Shown: positions 13,840 through 22,431, counted from the stretch's first letter. The stretch: 43,208 nt of DNA from JAKVJE01 sp047722305 (GCA_047722305.1 JBDNYM010000014.1:1-43208); one strand, 5' to 3'. Notes: generated by a model not told the origin, from the letters alone. Numbers and translations: made by a program.

Positions 13840-14624
13840 GCATCCCGATCACGGGGGCGGCGCCGGTCCCGCGGCTGCGCCGATTCAACCCGCTCTCCGT
13901 CGTCGCGGCCTCCCTGGTGATCGCCCTCGGTCTGCTGGCCTCGCTCGATCTGGTCTCCGCCGGAGCGAGCCTGGCGGCTGTGATCGTGGCCCTGATCGCC
14001 TTCGGGGTGCCCGTGAGGTTCTTCTGGACCAGGACGTGGCCGGTATGGGTCGCAGCGCCCGGAGTGGGCCTCACCCTGCTGCTGTACACGGCGCCGGCGG
14101 GCCGCACCTACTTCGCCTGGCTGTTCGTGACCGTGTCGGACGCCTCGATTCTCGCCGCGCTCGCGGCCACCGCCAGGGTGCTCGCGATGGGGCTCCCAGC
14201 GGTGATCGCGCTGGCGGCCATCGATCTCACCGCCTTCGCGGACGCGCTCGGGCAGCGGCTGCATCTGCCCGCCCGCTTCGTGCTCGGAGCGCTCGCGGCC
14301 CTGCGGATGCTCTCCCTGTTCGTCGCCGACTGGCGGATGCTCGAACTGGCCCGGCGCGCCCGCGGGCTGCGCGATCGGGGCCGGCTGCGCCGATTCGCCT
14401 CCCAGGCCTTCGCCCTGCTGGTGCTGGCGCTGCGCCGCGGCACGAAGCTCGCCGTCGCGATGGAGGCGCGCGGACTCGGCTCCGGGCCGCGCGTCTGGGC
14501 GCGGCCGTCCCGCTTCGGCGCGAGGGACTGGCTGCTGATCGCCGGGGCGGTGGCCGTCGCGGCGGGCTCCCTGGCCGCCGCCGTGCTGACCGGCGCCTGG
14601 AACCCGATCTTCTCGCCGCAGTGA
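13836..14624 (+). CDS. ykoC: ECF transporter transmembrane subunit (EcfT / YkoC)
   Basis: 262 residues with about five membrane helices, plus the two Ala-Arg-Gly motifs that couple EcfT to the ATPase (LARRARGLRDRG and AMEARGLGSG). ATG 13836 overlaps the ykoD stop by ATGA, so translation is coupled. It is the scaffold that joins the S component to the double ATPase in the membrane. Only one EcfT is needed, because the ATPase is a fused heterodimer. Confidence 0.88.
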   Translation: MSIPITGAAPVPRLRRFNPLSVVAASLVIALGLLASLDLVSAGASLAAVIVALIAFGVPVRFFWTRTWPVWVAAPGVGLTLLLYTAPAGRTYFAWLFVTVSDASILAALAATARVLAMGLPAVIALAAIDLTAFADALGQRLHLPARFVLGALAALRMLSLFVADWRMLELARRARGLRDRGRLRRFASQAFALLVLALRRGTKLAVAMEARGLGSGPRVWARPSRFGARDWLLIAGAVAVAAGSLAAAVLTGAWNPIFSPQ

Positions 14625-14658
14625 CGCGGCGCCCAGCCAGGGATGGGAGAATCTGCGC

Positions 14659-15036
14659 ATGACCATCCGTCGCGACCGCCCGCTGCACCGACTGTGGCCC
14701 CATGTGGCCACCGTCGCGCTGCTGGCCGCCCTGGTGCCGGCGCTGCCCATCGGCGCCGGGGCGACCGGCGCCCGGCTTCGCTTCGCGCTCGTCCTGCCGC
14801 TCGCCCTGGGCGCGGTCGCCGCGCTCGCCGCCGCCCGGCATCCGACGCTGGGCGCCGCATGGATCGTGCCCGCCGCGGCCGTGATCGCCGTCGGGGCGAG
14901 CGCGCTGGCCTATTCGGCGCGCGGCATCCTCGAAATCCTGGCCGTGACGTTCGTGTTGACCCTGGTAGGAAGCGTCTGCGGGGCGGGCTGGACCAGGCTC
15001 GGCGCCGCCGGCACCGAGGAGAGGACGAAACCATGA
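14659..15036 (+). CDS. Hypothetical four-helix membrane protein
   Basis: 125 residues with hydrophobic segments around VATVALLAALVPALPIGAG, FALVLPLALGAVAALAAA, AAWIVPAAAVIAVGASALAY and ILEILAVTFVLTLVGSVCGA. I do not recognise a family. The start lies 34 bases after the ykoC stop and the stop overlaps the next ATG (ATGA), so it forms a pair with the LiaF-like gene and may be reached by read-through from the riboswitch operon. A membrane partner role for the LiaF-like protein is possible but unproven. Confidence 0.7.
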   Translation: MTIRRDRPLHRLWPHVATVALLAALVPALPIGAGATGARLRFALVLPLALGAVAALAAARHPTLGAAWIVPAAAVIAVGASALAYSARGILEILAVTFVLTLVGSVCGAGWTRLGAAGTEERTKP

Positions 15037-15824
15037 CCTTCACGACTCCCGCCGGCAGCCGCCCGCCCCGGCGGCGGACGAGCGCCGCGCGCGTCTTCGT
15101 CGGCGTCATCGTGCTGGCGCTCGGTGTGCTGCTGCTCCTGTCGGCGGTGGGCGTGCTGCCTTTCTCCGCGGTCGGCCCGTACCTCTGGCCGGGCGTTGTC
15201 ACACTGCTCGGGGTCGTGCTGCTGCTCTCCTCGCCGCCCCGGTACGCGCTGGGGGCGCTGGTCATCCTCTTCGGGGTGGCCTGGGGGCTCAACCAGGCGG
15301 GCATCATCGCGCCGAACCCCTGGCGGCTCATCTGGCCGGTCGCGCTGATCGTGTTCGGCCTGCTGATCGTGTTCGGCGGTTCCACGGATCGGCGGCGGCG
15401 CGGTGCCCCGCCCTACCGGCAGCCCCCGGCTCCCGGCAGGCCCACCGGAACGCCGCCGCCGGATGACGGCCCGGCCCCGTTCTCGACTTCGAGCCGCTCC
15501 GGGCACATCGGCGTCGTGCTCGGCTCGCGGACGGCCAACCGCTGGGCCGGCCCGGTCTCGTTCGCCTCCGCCGACGTCCTGCTCGGGGAGGGCGTCATCG
15601 ATCTGCGCCGTGCCGAGCTCGCCCCCGAGGTCGAGGTGATGGTCAACGTGTACCTGGGCGGAGCCACCATTCTGGTGCCGCCGGGGGTGCGCATCCAGCC
15701 GGATGCCAGCGTCATCATGGGCGGCATCGATGACCGCACTGCGGAGGGGATCGAGGGCGGCCAGCGCAGCGTGATCACGATCACAGGACAGGTGATCATG
15801 GGCGGGATCACCGTCAAATACTGA
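15033..15824 (+). CDS. LiaF-like envelope-stress membrane protein
   Basis: 263 residues. Residues 20-120 hold four hydrophobic segments of the DUF5668 type (VFVGVIVLALGVLLLLSAVG, PYLWPGVVTLLGVVLLLS, ALGALVILFGVAWGL, WPVALIVFGLLIVFGG). A Pro/Arg-rich cytosolic linker follows. The C-terminal half is the beta-strand repeat domain of LiaF (LGEGVIDLRRAEL, VNVYLGGATILVPPGVRI, VIMGGIDDRT, GQVIMGGITVKY). LiaF proteins inhibit two-component systems that respond to wall-active antibiotics; no LiaRS pair is adjacent, so its partner here is unknown. The ATG overlaps the previous stop. Confidence 0.8.
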   Translation: MTFTTPAGSRPPRRRTSAARVFVGVIVLALGVLLLLSAVGVLPFSAVGPYLWPGVVTLLGVVLLLSSPPRYALGALVILFGVAWGLNQAGIIAPNPWRLIWPVALIVFGLLIVFGGSTDRRRRGAPPYRQPPAPGRPTGTPPPDDGPAPFSTSSRSGHIGVVLGSRTANRWAGPVSFASADVLLGEGVIDLRRAELAPEVEVMVNVYLGGATILVPPGVRIQPDASVIMGGIDDRTAEGIEGGQRSVITITGQVIMGGITVKY

Positions 15825-15875
15825 CCGGATTCCCCCCGTCGGAAGGGACTGTCCGACCGGAGTTCCGCATTCGCA

Positions 15876-15898
15876 GGCCGACCTCGCTCCGGTCGGCC
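15876..15898 (+). terminator. Hairpin after the LiaF-like gene
   Basis: GGCCGACC and GGTCGGCC form a perfect 8-bp stem around a 7-base loop, 52 bases after the stop. GAATTG follows but no T-run, so termination may be weak or Rho-assisted. Confidence 0.45.
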
Positions 15899-16005
15899 GA
15901 ATTGAGGGCGCGGTGATTAGGCGGCGGGCGCACATGGAAGTATGCTGTGAGCATTGAACCGGCCGCTGGTCTCGCACGCCGGTGGTTCAAGCAAAGGAGC
16001 TATAA

Positions 16006-17331
16006 ATGGTCCAAACATCAGAGACGACGGGCACCGGGAGAGGCAGGGTTCTCACCGGAACCGTCCTCACCCAGCTGGGCGTCGGTACTGTATATGCGTG
16101 GGCGATCTTTAACACCCCCCTCGCCATTCGCATTATGGGAGCCGGCGCGGTCGCTAGCGATCCCACCCTTCCGTTCCGGATCGGCGGCATCACCTTCTCC
16201 ATCATGATGATCTTCCTGTCGCTGTCGACATTGACGATCAATGCGCTCCAGGCGAAGATCGGGGTGAAGGCGACCATCATCGGCTGCGGTATCCTGCTCT
16301 GGCTGGGGCTCTTCCTGGTCGGTGTCTGGGCAATCCCGGCCAAGCAGGCCTGGGTGCTCTACCTATTCGGAGGCGTCGCGGCCGGCATCGCCGACGGCAT
16401 CGGCTATTTGCTGAGCCTGACCAACTGCCTGCGGTGGTACCCGGACAAGGCTGGCACCATCTCCGGTATCTCCGTGGGGTCCTATGGCGTTCCCGCCATC
16501 GTCCTTCCGTTCATCTTCACCCCGATGATGGGTGCGGCCCCCACATACTCCGGGCTGGTTCCCACGTTCATCGTCTGGTCCTTCATCTGCCTCGTCCTGA
16601 TTGTGGTCGGCGGGCTTCTGCTGAAGGATGCCCCGGTCATCACCGGAAAGACGGGCTTTGCCGGCGAGTACACCCGCAAGCAGATGCTGAAGACTCCGCA
16701 GGCCTACATGCTGTGGATTGGCATCATCGCCTTCTGCCTCGCCGGCCTGTACATCATCGGCACTTCGGGCTCGGCGGCCAAGAGCGCCGGCGTTCCTGAG
16801 AACCAGCTGGGCTCGTATATGATCGGCACCGTGTTCTCGATCGTGGCGCTGGTCGGCATCTTCAACGCTATCGGTCGGTTCTTCTTCGGCTGGCTGTCCG
16901 ATCATGTCAAGCGCACCCTGATCGTCGCCTGCGCCCTGACGGTGCTCGCGGTGTTCGCGTTCGTTCTGGGGTCGCAGTTCCTCGGTGGCAAGGGCTACCC
17001 GGCGCCGTGGCTGTACATCCTGGTCTACGTGCTGTTCGCTCTGTCTTTCGGCGGCTGCATCACCATCTACCCGACTATCGTGGGCGAGTACTTCGGCAAG
17101 AACAGCCAGGCCAAGAACTACTCGATCATCTACCAGGGCTTCGCCATCGGCGCGGCCATCACCTTGCTGTTCAACCTCTCCACTTCGGTGTGGAAGGTCC
17201 TGACCTTCGGACAGACGCTGATCATCGCCGGCGTCATTCTGGCGGTCGGCGCTGTTCTCCTGTTCGCTGTGCGTCCGCCGAAGCCGGCCGACCGCGGCGA
17301 AACCGAGGAGCAGATCGAGGTCAAGGCCTGA
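16006..17331 (+). CDS. OFA-family (oxalate/formate antiporter-like) MFS transporter
   Basis: 441 residues with 12 predicted membrane helices, two six-helix halves and a cytosolic loop near residues 205-225. Family marks are TQLGVGTVYAWAIFNTPLA at the N-terminus, a GIADGIGYLLSLTNCLRWYPDKAG stretch, ISVGSYGVPAIV, and GRFFFGWLSDHVKR as the MFS motif A equivalent. OFA proteins exchange small carboxylates such as oxalate, formate, lactate or pyruvate. In a fermenter with D-LDH and pta-ackA, monocarboxylate exchange is plausible. AAAGGAG precedes ATG 16006. Base composition is visibly less GC-rich than its neighbours, which could mean selection for expression or recent transfer. It is monocistronic with a strong terminator. 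Confidence 0.87.
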   Translation: MVQTSETTGTGRGRVLTGTVLTQLGVGTVYAWAIFNTPLAIRIMGAGAVASDPTLPFRIGGITFSIMMIFLSLSTLTINALQAKIGVKATIIGCGILLWLGLFLVGVWAIPAKQAWVLYLFGGVAAGIADGIGYLLSLTNCLRWYPDKAGTISGISVGSYGVPAIVLPFIFTPMMGAAPTYSGLVPTFIVWSFICLVLIVVGGLLLKDAPVITGKTGFAGEYTRKQMLKTPQAYMLWIGIIAFCLAGLYIIGTSGSAAKSAGVPENQLGSYMIGTVFSIVALVGIFNAIGRFFFGWLSDHVKRTLIVACALTVLAVFAFVLGSQFLGGKGYPAPWLYILVYVLFALSFGGCITIYPTIVGEYFGKNSQAKNYSIIYQGFAIGAAITLLFNLSTSVWKVLTFGQTLIIAGVILAVGAVLLFAVRPPKPADRGETEEQIEVKA

Positions 17332-17397
17332 TCGTTCCGATCATGCCTTGACGACATCGGGCACGGCCTGAGTTCGACCGTCCCGAATGCGAGCGGA

Positions 17398-17430
17398 AGC
17401 CCCGTCCGGCGAGAGCCGACGGGGCTTTCC
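17398..17430 (+). terminator. Rho-independent terminator after the OFA transporter
   Basis: AGCCCCGTC (17398-17406) pairs perfectly with GACGGGGCT (17418-17426) around an 11-base loop, followed by TTCC. It lies about 65 bases past the stop. Confidence 0.75.
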
Positions 17431-17470
17431 TCGTCCCCTGTGCCGGTTCCCCTCGGCGGCCTGGGCTGGG

Positions 17471-17476
17471 TAGGCT
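17471..17476 (+). promoter_or_regulatory. -10 box TAGGCT giving a leaderless start
   Basis: GGGTAGGCTGCGGGACGTG: the TAGGCT box ends seven bases before the GTG start of the kinase-like gene. Transcription should therefore begin at the start codon, and no ribosome site is present or needed. Confidence 0.55.
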
Positions 17477-17483
17477 GCGGGAC

Positions 17484-18173
17484 GTGAACGACTGGATCGC
17501 CGCCCTGTCCCGCGCCGCCTGGCGCCGGGGCAGGGCGGTGCTGGTCGACGGACGCTCGGGTGCCGGGAAGAGCATTCTGGCGACGCAGATCGCGCGGCTG
17601 GGGCCGCCCGGGACGGCCCTTGTCCATCTGGACGATTTCTATCCGGGCTGGAGGGGACTGCAGGCCGCCGCTCGGGTGGTGCCGACGCTGCTGGGTGCCG
17701 ATCCGAGGTATCAGCGCTGGGACTGGGATGCCGATCGTCCGGCGGAGCTGGTGGGCGTCCCGTCCGGACGTCCGCTCGTCATCGAGGGGAGCGGGGCGAT
17801 CACAGCGGCCGCGACCCGCGGCGGGGTCTACTCGATCTGGGTGGACGCGCCCGAACCGCTGCGCCGCTACCGGGCGCTCGTCCGCGACGGCGACGGCTAC
17901 GCCCGGTCGTCGTGGTGGGCGGTGTGGACGGCGCAGGAGATCGCGCACGAGCGTCGCGACCATCCACGTGAGCTCGCCGACGCCCAGGTGTGCTGGGGCG
18001 GGGAGCGGCTGGTGTCGCTGACCGTCCGGGCGACCGGATATGCAGCAGAGAGGACCAGACGAATGCGATGGAACACGGGGCGGCGAGGACTCCGACTCCC
18101 GACCGGGCGGGGCGGCGGTGTGCTGACCGGTGGCCGACATGCCCAGGCCGGGCTGAGGGGAGCGGCGCGATGA
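17484..18173 (+). CDS. Uridine-kinase-like P-loop NTPase
   Basis: A 229-residue cytosolic protein with Walker A VDGRSGAGKSILATQIA, then HLDDFYPGW (a substrate-binding DDFY like that of uridine kinases) and VIEGSGAITA in place of the usual Walker B-like region. After about residue 185 the sequence is basic and low in complexity (MRWNTGRRGLRLPTGRGGG), probably a disordered tail. The GTG at 17484 follows a TAGGCT -10 box directly. It overlaps the teichoic-acid transferase gene by ATGA. It resembles actinobacterial proteins annotated as uridine kinase, but the true substrate is not proven. Confidence 0.7.
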   Translation: MNDWIAALSRAAWRRGRAVLVDGRSGAGKSILATQIARLGPPGTALVHLDDFYPGWRGLQAAARVVPTLLGADPRYQRWDWDADRPAELVGVPSGRPLVIEGSGAITAAATRGGVYSIWVDAPEPLRRYRALVRDGDGYARSSWWAVWTAQEIAHERRDHPRELADAQVCWGGERLVSLTVRATGYAAERTRRMRWNTGRRGLRLPTGRGGGVLTGGRHAQAGLRGAAR

Positions 18174-19474
18174 CCGCGGTCGGCCAGGACGTTCTGGCGG
18201 CGCTGAAGATGCTGCGGTCGCGGGTGCGCGGTCGCCGCGACCGGGAGGGCATCGGCGCCGGCGACGGGATGACTCCCGTCCCCGACACGGCGTACGAGGC
18301 GGCGGTGTACTTCGCCGACTCGCCGAAGAACCTCTATCAGATCCGGCAGTGGTACGAGCCCCTGCGGCGCTTCTCGGAGCGCCACCCGCTGGTCATCATC
18401 ACCCGGAGCGCCAAGACCTGCCTCCTGTTGCAGGACGAGGCGCCGCTGGACGTGCAGTACTGCATGCGGATCACCGAGCTGGAGCGGTTCGTGGACCTCC
18501 AGCCGGGCATCCGCGAGGTCTTCTACGTCAATCAGAATCGGTCGAATCTGCAGATGCTCGGGTTTCCCGGCCCGGCCCACGTGCACATCAACCACGGCGA
18601 ATCCGACAAGGTGTCGATGGCCTCGAACGCGCTGAAGGCCTACGATCGCGTGTTCATCGCCGGCGAGGCCTCGCGCGAGCGCATCCTGGGCCGCCTCTAC
18701 GAGTTCGACGCCGACCGTCTGATCGAGGTCGGCCGTCCTCAGATCGACGTGTTCGCCCCGGGAGAGGTGCCGCTGCCCGCCGACGGCCGCACCGTCGTGC
18801 TGTACGCACCGACGTGGGAGGGCGACCGGCCGGGGATGAGCTACAGCTCGATCTGCTCGCACGGCGCCTCGATCGTGGCCAGTCTGCTGGCCGAGCCGGA
18901 CGTTCGGCTCATCTTCCGTCCCCATCCGCGCACCGGGGGCGCCGACCGCGCCTACGGCCGTGCCGAGCGCGCCATCGAACGGGCGATCTCCAACGCGAAT
19001 CGGCGCGACCCGGCCGCCGGGCACCTGATCGATCGTGGCTCGTCCTGGGGCTGGCAGACGCAGGCCGCCGACTGGTGCATCTGCGACATCTCATCGGTGG
19101 CCTACGACTGGGTGGCCACCGGCAAGCCGCTGCTGGTGGCCGAGACGACGTCCACCGAGGCCGTCGTGCAGGAGGACAGCCTGATCGCGCGGGTGCCGAA
19201 GCTCACCGCCGTCGAGGCGCCCGCCGCCGCCGCCGCGCTGCGTCGGGCCGCAGACGGGGCGCACCGCGAGCGGCTGCGGCAGCTGGCCGAGCACCACTTC
19301 GGCGACACCACGCCCGGGGCGTCGCTGGATCGCTTCCTCGGCGCGGCCGAGCACGTCTGGCAAGAGCGGACCGCGCTCACCGCCGCACGGATCGCCGACC
19401 GCACGGGCGTTCCCGCGGGCGCCCCGGGGCTCCCGCCCGGCCACCGCCCGCCCCCCGCGGCGCGGGGGGAGTAG
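18170..19474 (+). CDS. CDP-glycerol glycerophosphotransferase family protein
   Basis: 434 residues. The C-terminal half carries the Glyphos_transf motifs of TagB/TagF/TarL proteins: VHINHGESDKVSMASN, YDRVFIAGEASRERI, VVLYAPTWEGD, RLIFRPHPRTGG and the end motif ADWCICDISSVAYDWVATGK. Such enzymes add glycerol-phosphate (or related polyol-phosphate) units to wall teichoic acid at the inner membrane face. The N-terminal region (YEAAVYFADSPKNLYQIRQW) is the family's usual variable part. Overlap with the kinase-like gene suggests joint expression. The Ala/Pro-rich tail after residue 410 looks disordered. Confidence 0.85.
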   Translation: MTAVGQDVLAALKMLRSRVRGRRDREGIGAGDGMTPVPDTAYEAAVYFADSPKNLYQIRQWYEPLRRFSERHPLVIITRSAKTCLLLQDEAPLDVQYCMRITELERFVDLQPGIREVFYVNQNRSNLQMLGFPGPAHVHINHGESDKVSMASNALKAYDRVFIAGEASRERILGRLYEFDADRLIEVGRPQIDVFAPGEVPLPADGRTVVLYAPTWEGDRPGMSYSSICSHGASIVASLLAEPDVRLIFRPHPRTGGADRAYGRAERAIERAISNANRRDPAAGHLIDRGSSWGWQTQAADWCICDISSVAYDWVATGKPLLVAETTSTEAVVQEDSLIARVPKLTAVEAPAAAAALRRAADGAHRERLRQLAEHHFGDTTPGASLDRFLGAAEHVWQERTALTAARIADRTGVPAGAPGLPPGHRPPPAARGE

Positions 19475-19477
19475 GCT
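19472..19477 (+). promoter_or_regulatory. -10-like TAGGCT overlapping a stop codon
   Basis: The TAG stop of the glycerophosphotransferase gene is the first half of TAGGCT, 67 bases before the acyl-CoA ligase ATG. The gap also holds a short direct repeat of GCGCGGGGG. It could start the ligase message; evidence is limited to the box. Confidence 0.3.
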
Positions 19478-19544
19478 GCCCGGGGCGCGCGGGGGTGCGC
19501 GGGGGCGGGCCGCGACCATCGGGCGCAGAACACGAGGTGCGAGC

Positions 19545-21245
19545 ATGAGCGAAACCTATCCGCGTCCCTGGCGGGCGCAGTACCCGGACAGCGTCTCGCC
19601 GGACATCGCCGAGCTGCCGGATCGCAGCCTGGCCGCCCAGATCGACCGGGTGTGCGCGCAGTACGCGGACCGGCCGGCGTTCACGAACATGGGGACGACC
19701 CTCACCTTCGCCGAGATCGGCCGGCTGTCGGACGCGGTGGCGGCCTACCTCCTCGGCGACCTGGGGCTGGGCAAAGGCGACCGAGTGGCCATTCAGATGC
19801 CCAACGTCTTGCAGTTTCCGGTCATCGAGTTCGGGGTGATGAAGGCCGGGCTGGTGCCCGTGAACCTCAACCCCCTCTACACGGTGCCCGAGATGAAGGA
19901 GCTGATCGAGCAGGCCGGGCCCAAGGCGTTCTTCGTCTTGGAGAACTTCGCCTACAAGATCGCCCAGCTGGTGGACGAGGTCCCCATCGATCACTTCATC
20001 GTCACCGGTGCCGGCGACCTGTTCGGCCCGGCCAAGCGGGCGGCCGTCGCCACCGGCCTGAAGATCAAGCGCATGGTGCCCGCCTACCGCATCCCGGGGC
20101 GCATCCGCTTCCGCGACGTGCTGCGCGCCGGCCGCGGCCAGGCGTACCAGCGCCCGGAGATCGGCCTCGACGACCTGGCGCTCCTGCAGTTCACCGGCGG
20201 CACCACCGGCGGGCCCAAGGGCGCCATGCTGACCAATCGCAGCCTGCTGTCGAACGGCCGGCAGATGCTCGACGAGATGCGCCTGGTGCTGGACGAGGGG
20301 CAGGATGTCGTGCTGGCGGCACTGCCGCTGTACCACATCTTCTGCCTGACGGTGAACTGCATCACGTTCTTCGGCTACGGCCTGCACAACGTGCTGGTGA
20401 CCAACCCGCGCGACGTGGACGGGTTGACCAAGACCATCCTGCGGTGGCGCCCGGTGCTGATGATGCTGGTTTCCACCCTGGCGAACGCGCTGCTCGATCA
20501 CCCGCGTTTCGTGCACGGCGACGTGAGCGCGTTCAAGTTCTGCGTCTCGGGCGGGGCGACGCTCAACCCTCGCACCGCCCAGCGCTGGCTCGATCTGGTG
20601 GGCACCCCGATCATCGAGGGGTACGGCCTCACCGAGGCGTCCCCGGTGGTGGCGGTGAGCCCCACCTGGATGCTGCCCGAAACCAAGCTCGGCACGGTGG
20701 GGCTCCCGCTGCCGTCGACCGACGTGAAGATCCTCGACGACGACCGCAATCTCGTCCCGCTCGGTCAGCCGGGGGAGCTGTGGGTGCACGGTCCCCAGGT
20801 GATGGCCGGGTACTGGAACCAGCCCGACGAGACCGCGCGCGTGCTCGACGCCGAGAGATGGCTCGACACCGGCGACATCGCCGTGCTGGGCGAGGACGGC
20901 TCCATCAGCATCGTGGACCGCAAGAAGGACATGGTCTGCGTCTCCGGCTTCAACGTCTACCCGAACGAGATCGAGCAGGCACTGCGCGGCTGCCCCAAGA
21001 TTCGAGACGTCGGGGTCATCGGGGTGCCCGACGAGCACTCGGGCGAGGTGGTGAAGGCTTTCATCGTGAAAGCCGATGAGACCCTCACCGAGGAAGAGGT
21101 GCGCCGCTACGCCCGCACCTGCCTGGCAGGCTACAAGCGCCCGCACCAGATCGAGTTCCGCGACGAGCTGCCCACCTCGGATACCGGCAAGATCGTGCGG
21201 CGGCAGCTGCGCGAGGCCGAGGTCGACGCCGGCTCGGCCAGCTGA
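19545..21245 (+). CDS. fadD: Long-chain fatty acid-CoA ligase (FadD-type AMP-binding enzyme)
   Basis: 566 residues of the ANL adenylating superfamily. Motifs: LQFTGGTTGGPKGAML (P-loop), GYGLTEASPVV, the D in RWLDTGDIAVLGEDG, VDRKKDMVCVSGFNVYPNE, and the catalytic Lys near the end in TSDTGKIVRRQL. The N-terminal FNMG/PNVLQFPV region and length match bacterial FadD. It activates fatty acids with ATP and CoA at the inner membrane face for degradation or lipid synthesis. It starts with ATG 19545 and appears to be transcribed alone or with the downstream nucleotidyltransferase, 96 bases away. Confidence 0.88.
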   Translation: MSETYPRPWRAQYPDSVSPDIAELPDRSLAAQIDRVCAQYADRPAFTNMGTTLTFAEIGRLSDAVAAYLLGDLGLGKGDRVAIQMPNVLQFPVIEFGVMKAGLVPVNLNPLYTVPEMKELIEQAGPKAFFVLENFAYKIAQLVDEVPIDHFIVTGAGDLFGPAKRAAVATGLKIKRMVPAYRIPGRIRFRDVLRAGRGQAYQRPEIGLDDLALLQFTGGTTGGPKGAMLTNRSLLSNGRQMLDEMRLVLDEGQDVVLAALPLYHIFCLTVNCITFFGYGLHNVLVTNPRDVDGLTKTILRWRPVLMMLVSTLANALLDHPRFVHGDVSAFKFCVSGGATLNPRTAQRWLDLVGTPIIEGYGLTEASPVVAVSPTWMLPETKLGTVGLPLPSTDVKILDDDRNLVPLGQPGELWVHGPQVMAGYWNQPDETARVLDAERWLDTGDIAVLGEDGSISIVDRKKDMVCVSGFNVYPNEIEQALRGCPKIRDVGVIGVPDEHSGEVVKAFIVKADETLTEEEVRRYARTCLAGYKRPHQIEFRDELPTSDTGKIVRRQLREAEVDAGSAS

Positions 21246-21341
21246 CCGCTCGTCGGCCCCGGGGGACCGGGAGGTCACGGTTCGGTATCGATGGGGCGGA
21301 ATCGCCCCGATTCTCGCGCTCGTCTCCATATCGTGAATGGC

Positions 21342-22082
21342 ATGACGATCAACGTGATGATTCTGGCAGCAGGCATGGGCACCCGGCTCGGGCGTCCGCA
21401 TCCCAAGTCGCTCACCCGGCTCGACGACGGCCGCACCATCATGGGCCAGCAGCACGACAACCTCGCCTACGCATTCGGCGGCGCCGTGCGCATTCTGACC
21501 GTGGTCGGCTTCAAGATGGAGTCGATCGTCGAGCGCTTCCCCGACAGCGCCTTCGTGTACAACGAGCTGTTCGACCAGACCAATACCTCGAAGAGCCTCC
21601 TCAAGGGGCTGCGCGCCGAAGGCGATGGCGGGGTGCTGTGGATGAACGCCGATGTCGTGTTCGATCCCGAGATCCTGGTGCGGGTGCGGCCGCTGATCCA
21701 GGCCGATCAGTCGTTCTGCGTCGTCAACACCAGCGAGGTCGCTGACGAAGAGGTCAAGTACCGCGTGGGCGACGACGGCGCCATCACCGCCATCTCGAAG
21801 CAGGTGCCGACGGCGCTGGCCGAGGGCGAGGCCGTGGGCATCAACTACGTGTCGTCGCGCGACCGCGAGCGGCTGCTGCAGGGGCTGGAACTGGTTGACG
21901 ACCAGGAGTATTTCGAGGGCGGCCTCGAGTGGGCGATCAGCCAGGGCGCCCGCTTCCTGCCGGTCGACGTCTCCGATCTGGCCGTGGTCGAGGTCGATTT
22001 CCCCGACGACCTCACTCGCGCGAACGTCGAGTTCGCCCCGGCGGCGGAGTTCCGCGGCGAGCCCGTCCGCCTCAGCGCCTGA
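21342..22082 (+). CDS. Sugar-phosphate / choline-phosphate-type nucleotidyltransferase
   Basis: 246 residues with the NTP-transferase fold: MILAAGMGTRLGRPHPKSLT at the N-terminus (GxGxR-K loop), VLWMNADVVFDPEIL as the metal-binding Asp segment, and a C-terminal VDVSDLAVVEVDFPDDL. It is closest in layout to LicC-like and glucose-1-phosphate nucleotidyltransferases, which activate polyol- or choline-phosphates for wall polymers; the nearby glycerophosphotransferase supports a wall role. GTG 21333 is an alternative start, while an upstream ATG at 21291 lies in a hairpin (GGGGCG-gaat-CGCCCC). Substrate unknown. Confidence 0.78.
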   Translation: MTINVMILAAGMGTRLGRPHPKSLTRLDDGRTIMGQQHDNLAYAFGGAVRILTVVGFKMESIVERFPDSAFVYNELFDQTNTSKSLLKGLRAEGDGGVLWMNADVVFDPEILVRVRPLIQADQSFCVVNTSEVADEEVKYRVGDDGAITAISKQVPTALAEGEAVGINYVSSRDRERLLQGLELVDDQEYFEGGLEWAISQGARFLPVDVSDLAVVEVDFPDDLTRANVEFAPAAEFRGEPVRLSA

Positions 22083-22105
22083 GCGTTTTCGTCACATTCG
22101 TCCAG

Positions 22106-22149
22106 TTCGCCCTCGGCACCCACCCGGTGCCGGGGGCGAACTCGTTTTT
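22106..22149 (+). terminator. Strong Rho-independent terminator
   Basis: TTCGCCCTCGGCACC (22106-22120) pairs with GGTGCCGGGGGCGAA (22126-22140), 15 bp with one G-U, loop CACCC, then CTCGTTTTT. It lies 24 bases after the nucleotidyltransferase stop. Confidence 0.9.
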
Positions 22150-22431
22150 GCGGCACCTGCACGCTCGTGCCAGGCGCGGCGAACTGCACCATAGCGCCAG
22201 GTCTGACGCTGGCGCACAGCGATCGGGCGGCGCGCAGCGATCAGAACATGAAGATCGGCGTGGTTGCGCGGCAGCGGATCCAGTCCGGGTCAGCTCAGAG
22301 CCGATCGCTGTGCGGGAGCGTACGCAGCGAGCCCTGCCAGACCGTTTTCAGCGGCGATCAGTGCGCGGGAGCGCACGTGGTGCCCGTAGCGAGCGCAGCC
22401 GCCGCGCCGCGCCGCGTCTCAGTGCCGCGTC
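22150..22431. repeat. Repeat-containing intergenic region between convergent genes
   Basis: About 280 bases without a credible gene. CGCACAGCGATCGG (22213-22226) and CCGATCGCTGTGCG (22301-22314) are exact 14-bp reverse complements 74 bases apart. Related GCAGCGATCAG/GCGGCGATCAG and CGGGAGCG-CGCAGCGAGC pieces recur. A 13-bp tandem duplication GCCGCGTCTCAGT (22411-22423, 22424-22436) runs into the end of the exporter gene and repeats its stop codon. It may serve as a transcription barrier; any RNA role is open. Confidence 0.5.
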
